From: Chamaea fasciata | Lineage: Eukaryota; Chordata; Aves; Passeriformes; Sylviidae | Length of the DNA: 64,000 nt | Reading direction: 5' to 3' | Assembly: GCA_029207755.1 (NCBI GenBank) | Contig: JARCOQ010000002.1 | Span: 7,812,001 to 7,876,000, forward strand | In this document: positions 60,254 through 64,000 of the stretch, in pieces | Numbering within the stretch: the first letter of the stretch is position 1 | How the letters are laid out: every line of letters starts with the position of its first letter | Made by a program: the position numbers and the translations under genes | Notes under the pieces: generated by a model | The model's input: only the letters and a program-made list of their open reading frames with translations | What the model was told of the DNA's origin: nothing | The model's database searches: none

Positions 60254-63069
60254 ACCATTTCTGCTAGCTTTGTCACTGAGCATCTATCACTTTCCAGAGC
60301 TTTGAAACCTTCTGTGATGGAAGCTCAACCTTCAAACTGCTTCAGTCTCTCACTATGAGAAGAGAATGCTGTCTCACAGATATCAAAATCTTCCGTATTT
60401 TTTTGCAGCAGATCAAACTTTATTATCTGTTTTCAACATATTCTGCTCTCCACCTTTTCTAAAAACTGGATGTTATTAAGTAGACAAAGAATATTTGAGG
60501 TTTCCTGCAGTAGGGAAAAGCCACACACTATACAGCTCTAAAATCCAAGACTTTATATCTCCATTTTGTATAACCTCTGGAGAACACTGACACTGAAAAA
60601 TTGAAGAAAAATATATCTTCTTTTCCCCTTCTTTGTGCTTTGCAGGTATGGTTGCGAAATAGAGCATTGGGGTAATCAAGGTCTGCGGGAAATGATAAGA
60701 AAATTCTAAGTAAATCATTAATTTCCAAATATTTTTTTTCTTCTTCTTGTATTTGAATAATCTCATTTTTATAGTGGGCAGCAAGGACTTTTGTGTGCAG
60801 AGAGAAATTGTATTGAACTCTTACTCCACTTTTCTAAGAGTTCCATGACTGGGCAAGGAAGCAGGCAGTGCTCCCCCCTTTATGTTTCTCCCCTTTCAAT
60901 TTAATAAGCTGGGGTAGTCTTAAACAGGTGCCATGGAAAAGAAACAAGAATTGTTCAAGATCGTCCTGTGGCTCATATCAAAGGTGCTTCTGAAACTACA
61001 TGACAAGCAGAGAGATTTGAGAGGGAGACAGAAATAGAAATTCTTCAGAGGCTGTGATTGGTGAGAGGTGACCCAGGGAACACCTGATCAGCTCATAATC
61101 ACAAAGAACTGATTTCCTTAACAGGGGTGATTTTTCTTTTATACCAGATTATCTTTTTAATCTGACATGAGGGTTTGAAGGTGTTCAACTTCTGCAAATT
61201 GGACAGAATTTCATAAGTGCTCGGTATTCAATGTACAAATTCTCTTTACAAATAGCTGCTTTCCCTGAAGACAAACCAGTTTAGTCCTCTTGAAAGTCAA
61301 GCCTAGACTCTTACAAAGAGTAAGGACAATTTTATCTTACGCGAATTAGCAGCACAATTGCTTCAAATGCTGAAAAAGAGTAGAGCTTGGTGTGTTCAGT
61401 CTGGTGCATTCCAGCATTTCATAAAGATGAATAGTAAGGAGGTTGTCCATGAATAGATCTGAGAACAATTGAGAAGTGGAAACAATTATGATTGCCCTGG
61501 AAACCTTCAATTTTATTTTTTCTATATGTCAGAAGTCTACCAGTGATAGAAAAGAGTATTCATTGTTGAATAACTTTGAATACTGATTATTTGAAGGTGC
61601 TTTATCAACAAGTCAGATGCTTTTCATGATATCTAAATCCTGCAGTGAAGGACAGGTATCAAAACCACTAGAGGATTTAAAAACATCAAAGGACTCCAGA
61701 AAATGAGATTTTTATTGGTATTTCTATGCTTTTGAAAATCTGCTCCTGAATACTACTTCTAGGAGATGTATAGAGCACCTAAATAAATGAACTATCTCCA
61801 ATGTACCACATGCAATTTTGAGGTAAAGTCCATGAACTTTTCTAGAGTGCTATCTATCAAGTAATTATTGATTTTTGTATTTCTTTTGATTATTCTTCAG
61901 TAGCCACAAACTCTTCTTGTCATTTTTTTTTTTTTTTTTCAGGCATATACCATACTTGATAATAATAAGAAAGCTTCTCTTTTGTTGAACACGCTCCTAG
62001 CTGGAAATCCCATTGAAAAAAGATGATGCTACCTTGTTCACGTCATCTATGGAATCATTCCTCTGCTTGGGTTTAGAAACTGTCTGGTCATGTTGAATAC
62101 TATTCTGGTAAAAAATCTGTGGGAAACTTTGGAATCATCAGGGAAACCTTTCAAGTGAGAGCTGGTAAGTTTGCTGCAAGCACACAATTTTCACTGGCTG
62201 CCTTTAATTCCTGAATTCCTGACTCTTCCTTCATTTTATCCCTGAAATGTGAGTTTCTCTAAACAATTAGACTTTTTTGGACCTGTGTGCATATGGTTCT
62301 TCCCAAGACAGGCACCTTTTCAGAGGAGAGAAGACGCTTGTTTTGGGATAAAACCACCCAGAACAGTTGTTAGAACATATTTCCACCCTCAGCTGATGGC
62401 CAGCTGGCAATGGCTGGCTGCAGATGCTTGCCAGAACTCAATGTGGTTTTGTCCTCCCTGCCTTCCAATTTTGCTCTCTCTATTTTAATATTTCTTTTGT
62501 TTCTAGCATTTCAGAATCATCTACCCTGTGACCTTTTTTAAGGCAGCTATGAGGCCATGCTTTTCCTAAATATATGTTACTGGGGCCAAACCAGTATTTT
62601 CCTCCACTAGATTGGAAAATAAAAATTCAGTATTTTATACCCAATGTTGCACTTCCTTTATATGCAATTCAGTTTCATTTTGTGATGAATCTTCTGCTGA
62701 AATGTTTATCAACTATTTCCCTAACTAATCATCTGTTTATCTTAATCATAATTTTAGACTATATTATCTATTTATTGATAATTCTTGGGGACATAATTTA
62801 TATTCAATTTACAGAACTCTTGATATTTTCAGGATGATGAACACTGACACTTACATTAGTTAGATCAAGAAGTATGAAACATTTTAGAAAACAATTCAAA
62901 CCAGATTTATTTTGTTTTACCTATGGCTAAAAAAAATCCCAGGAGTTTGGCTATTGATAGAAGCTACAATTTTATAACTTTTCAAGGGAAGAGTTAATGT
63001 ACACTCACATTGGGTAACTTTGTGTGGTTTTGAGTTTTTTCCCAAGTAGTTAAATTAAAAATAGTAGAT
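60254..63069. other. Non-coding stretch, nothing recognised
   Basis: AT-rich unique DNA with a T16 run at about 61925-61940. Frames at 60476-60784 (minus), 62249-62488 (plus) and 62574-62837 (plus) have no features beyond composition. Confidence 0.5.
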
Positions 63070-63124
63070 AGCACAGCTGTACTAAATAGAAATTCTTCAT
63101 AACACAAAGAAGTACAGCTGTGCT
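63070..63124. repeat. Perfect 13-bp inverted repeat with 29-nt spacer
   Basis: AGCACAGCTGTAC (63070-63082) pairs exactly with GTACAGCTGTGCT (63112-63124). The spacer carries a further TTCTT/AAGAA pairing, so the whole 55-nt unit can fold into a longer bulged stem-loop. Both arms contain the E-box CAGCTG. Confidence 0.9.
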
Positions 63125-64000
63125 TCATATGTACATCATATTTTGTATTAAAAGCAAAATTATTCAATGTATTATGCAGATTATTTTTGCAAATGATGGC
63201 TTTTTAATTTGCTTTTGCAGTGTGCTAACTGAAGAAAATTTGAGTGGAAGATTTCTATGTATTAGATGTTATTTCACCTGATAATATTTTTATCAATCTA
63301 ATTTATTAACATTTTTCATTAGTCTGGTGCCAAATTATCATAACAGTCTGTTCATAAAATTTAAATAGAACAGGAATTAAAAAAAAAAAAAATCCAAAGA
63401 GCCTCTCTAGAAAACTGTTGCCATCCATTTGCTTCATATAGAGGTATTCACTGCATTTGCTTGATTTTTTTTTTCCCCCTGGCTGCAATATACCTTTCCT
63501 GTGCACTCAAATATATACAGTTGAAAATAACAGAAAATCAGAAAACAGTTTCTATGACAAATCTCATTGTGTTTTCTGTAAAAAACCCAACTAAACTATC
63601 TGTGCTCTCTTGCATTATAGTGCTCTTAAAAAGGGAAAATTTCAATAGATACCATGGGGAGTTAACAAATTCTGCAGTGTGTTGAATCTTGTCTTCGAAA
63701 CGCGTTTCTTGTAACCTTTTAAATCAGTAGAAACATCTTATTTCAGAGAATTCAACTGAAATTCACTACAGAAAGCCACACAGAAAATGGTAGCAAAGAA
63801 CTGTCTCATGCAAACTAGCAGTAGCAAAATTGTACTCTAAAAAAATATTTTAAATTTCATATTAACTCCTTAGAAATAATCATAAAATCAATGCAGTATT
63901 ACTTCTGGAAATTTCTATGGCTGGTAGCTGTCAATTGTTTCTGAAACACTTTGAACTGTTCTTTGCTAAGTGCTATGAGTGTTCAAAACCCTTTCCATGT
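63125..64000. other. Non-coding stretch to window end
   Basis: AT-rich unique sequence with an A13 run near 63379. Chance frames only (63306-63506 minus, 63461-63685 plus). Confidence 0.5.

Overview
This is a 64 kb piece of a vertebrate nuclear genome, almost certainly a bird and probably a songbird or other neoavian. The evidence is four CR1 LINE 3' ends of the avian type, one ERV LTR of a layout I know from songbird genomes, a low repeat load, no SINE, and AT-rich DNA broken by one sharp CpG island. Nothing looks bacterial, plasmid or phage. There is no operon, CRISPR array, tRNA or rRNA. I found no protein-coding exon I would defend. The open frames present are chance frames, or frames through simple repeats and the stop-poor CpG island.

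Layout. 1-30.9 kb: AT-rich non-coding DNA, tending to A/C excess on the + strand. It holds (TGGA)n at 10.75 kb, (AAAAT)n at 12.95 kb, (AAAC)n at 22.8 kb and a long pure (CTTT)n at 29.2 kb, plus several repeat-free blocks that read like conserved non-coding elements. 31.0-32.7 kb: one strong CpG island, bordered on its left by a pure T48 run. On the minus strand it carries a TATA-like box, a short candidate first exon with a 17-codon upstream ORF, and a consensus splice donor. A second possible minus-strand exon end (ATGGGCGAG followed by GTAAGG) lies at its right edge. 32.7-39 kb: non-coding, with a CR1 fragment at 36.3 kb, ending in a pure T49 run at 39.01 kb. 39.1-58.7 kb: non-coding but clearly G/T-rich on the + strand, with three CR1 ends, an antisense LTR at 50.1-50.7 kb and a possible non-coding + strand exon at 42.2 kb. 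58.7-64 kb: non-coding, with a conserved-looking block at 59.1-59.6 kb, two adjacent perfect hairpins at 60.16-60.25 kb and a 13-bp inverted repeat at 63.07 kb.

Interpretation (inference). The window looks like the promoter end of a large, intron-rich or desert-flanked gene whose first exon is in the CpG island and whose body probably runs left on the minus strand. The G/T-rich right side suggests transcription or replication in the opposite sense there. I cannot name the gene from the sequence. The best leads are the two-hairpin locus at 60.2 kb, the head-to-head LTR end at 50.69 kb, the change in strand composition between 31 and 39 kb, and the CpG-island promoter with its uORF. No new protein system is visible.
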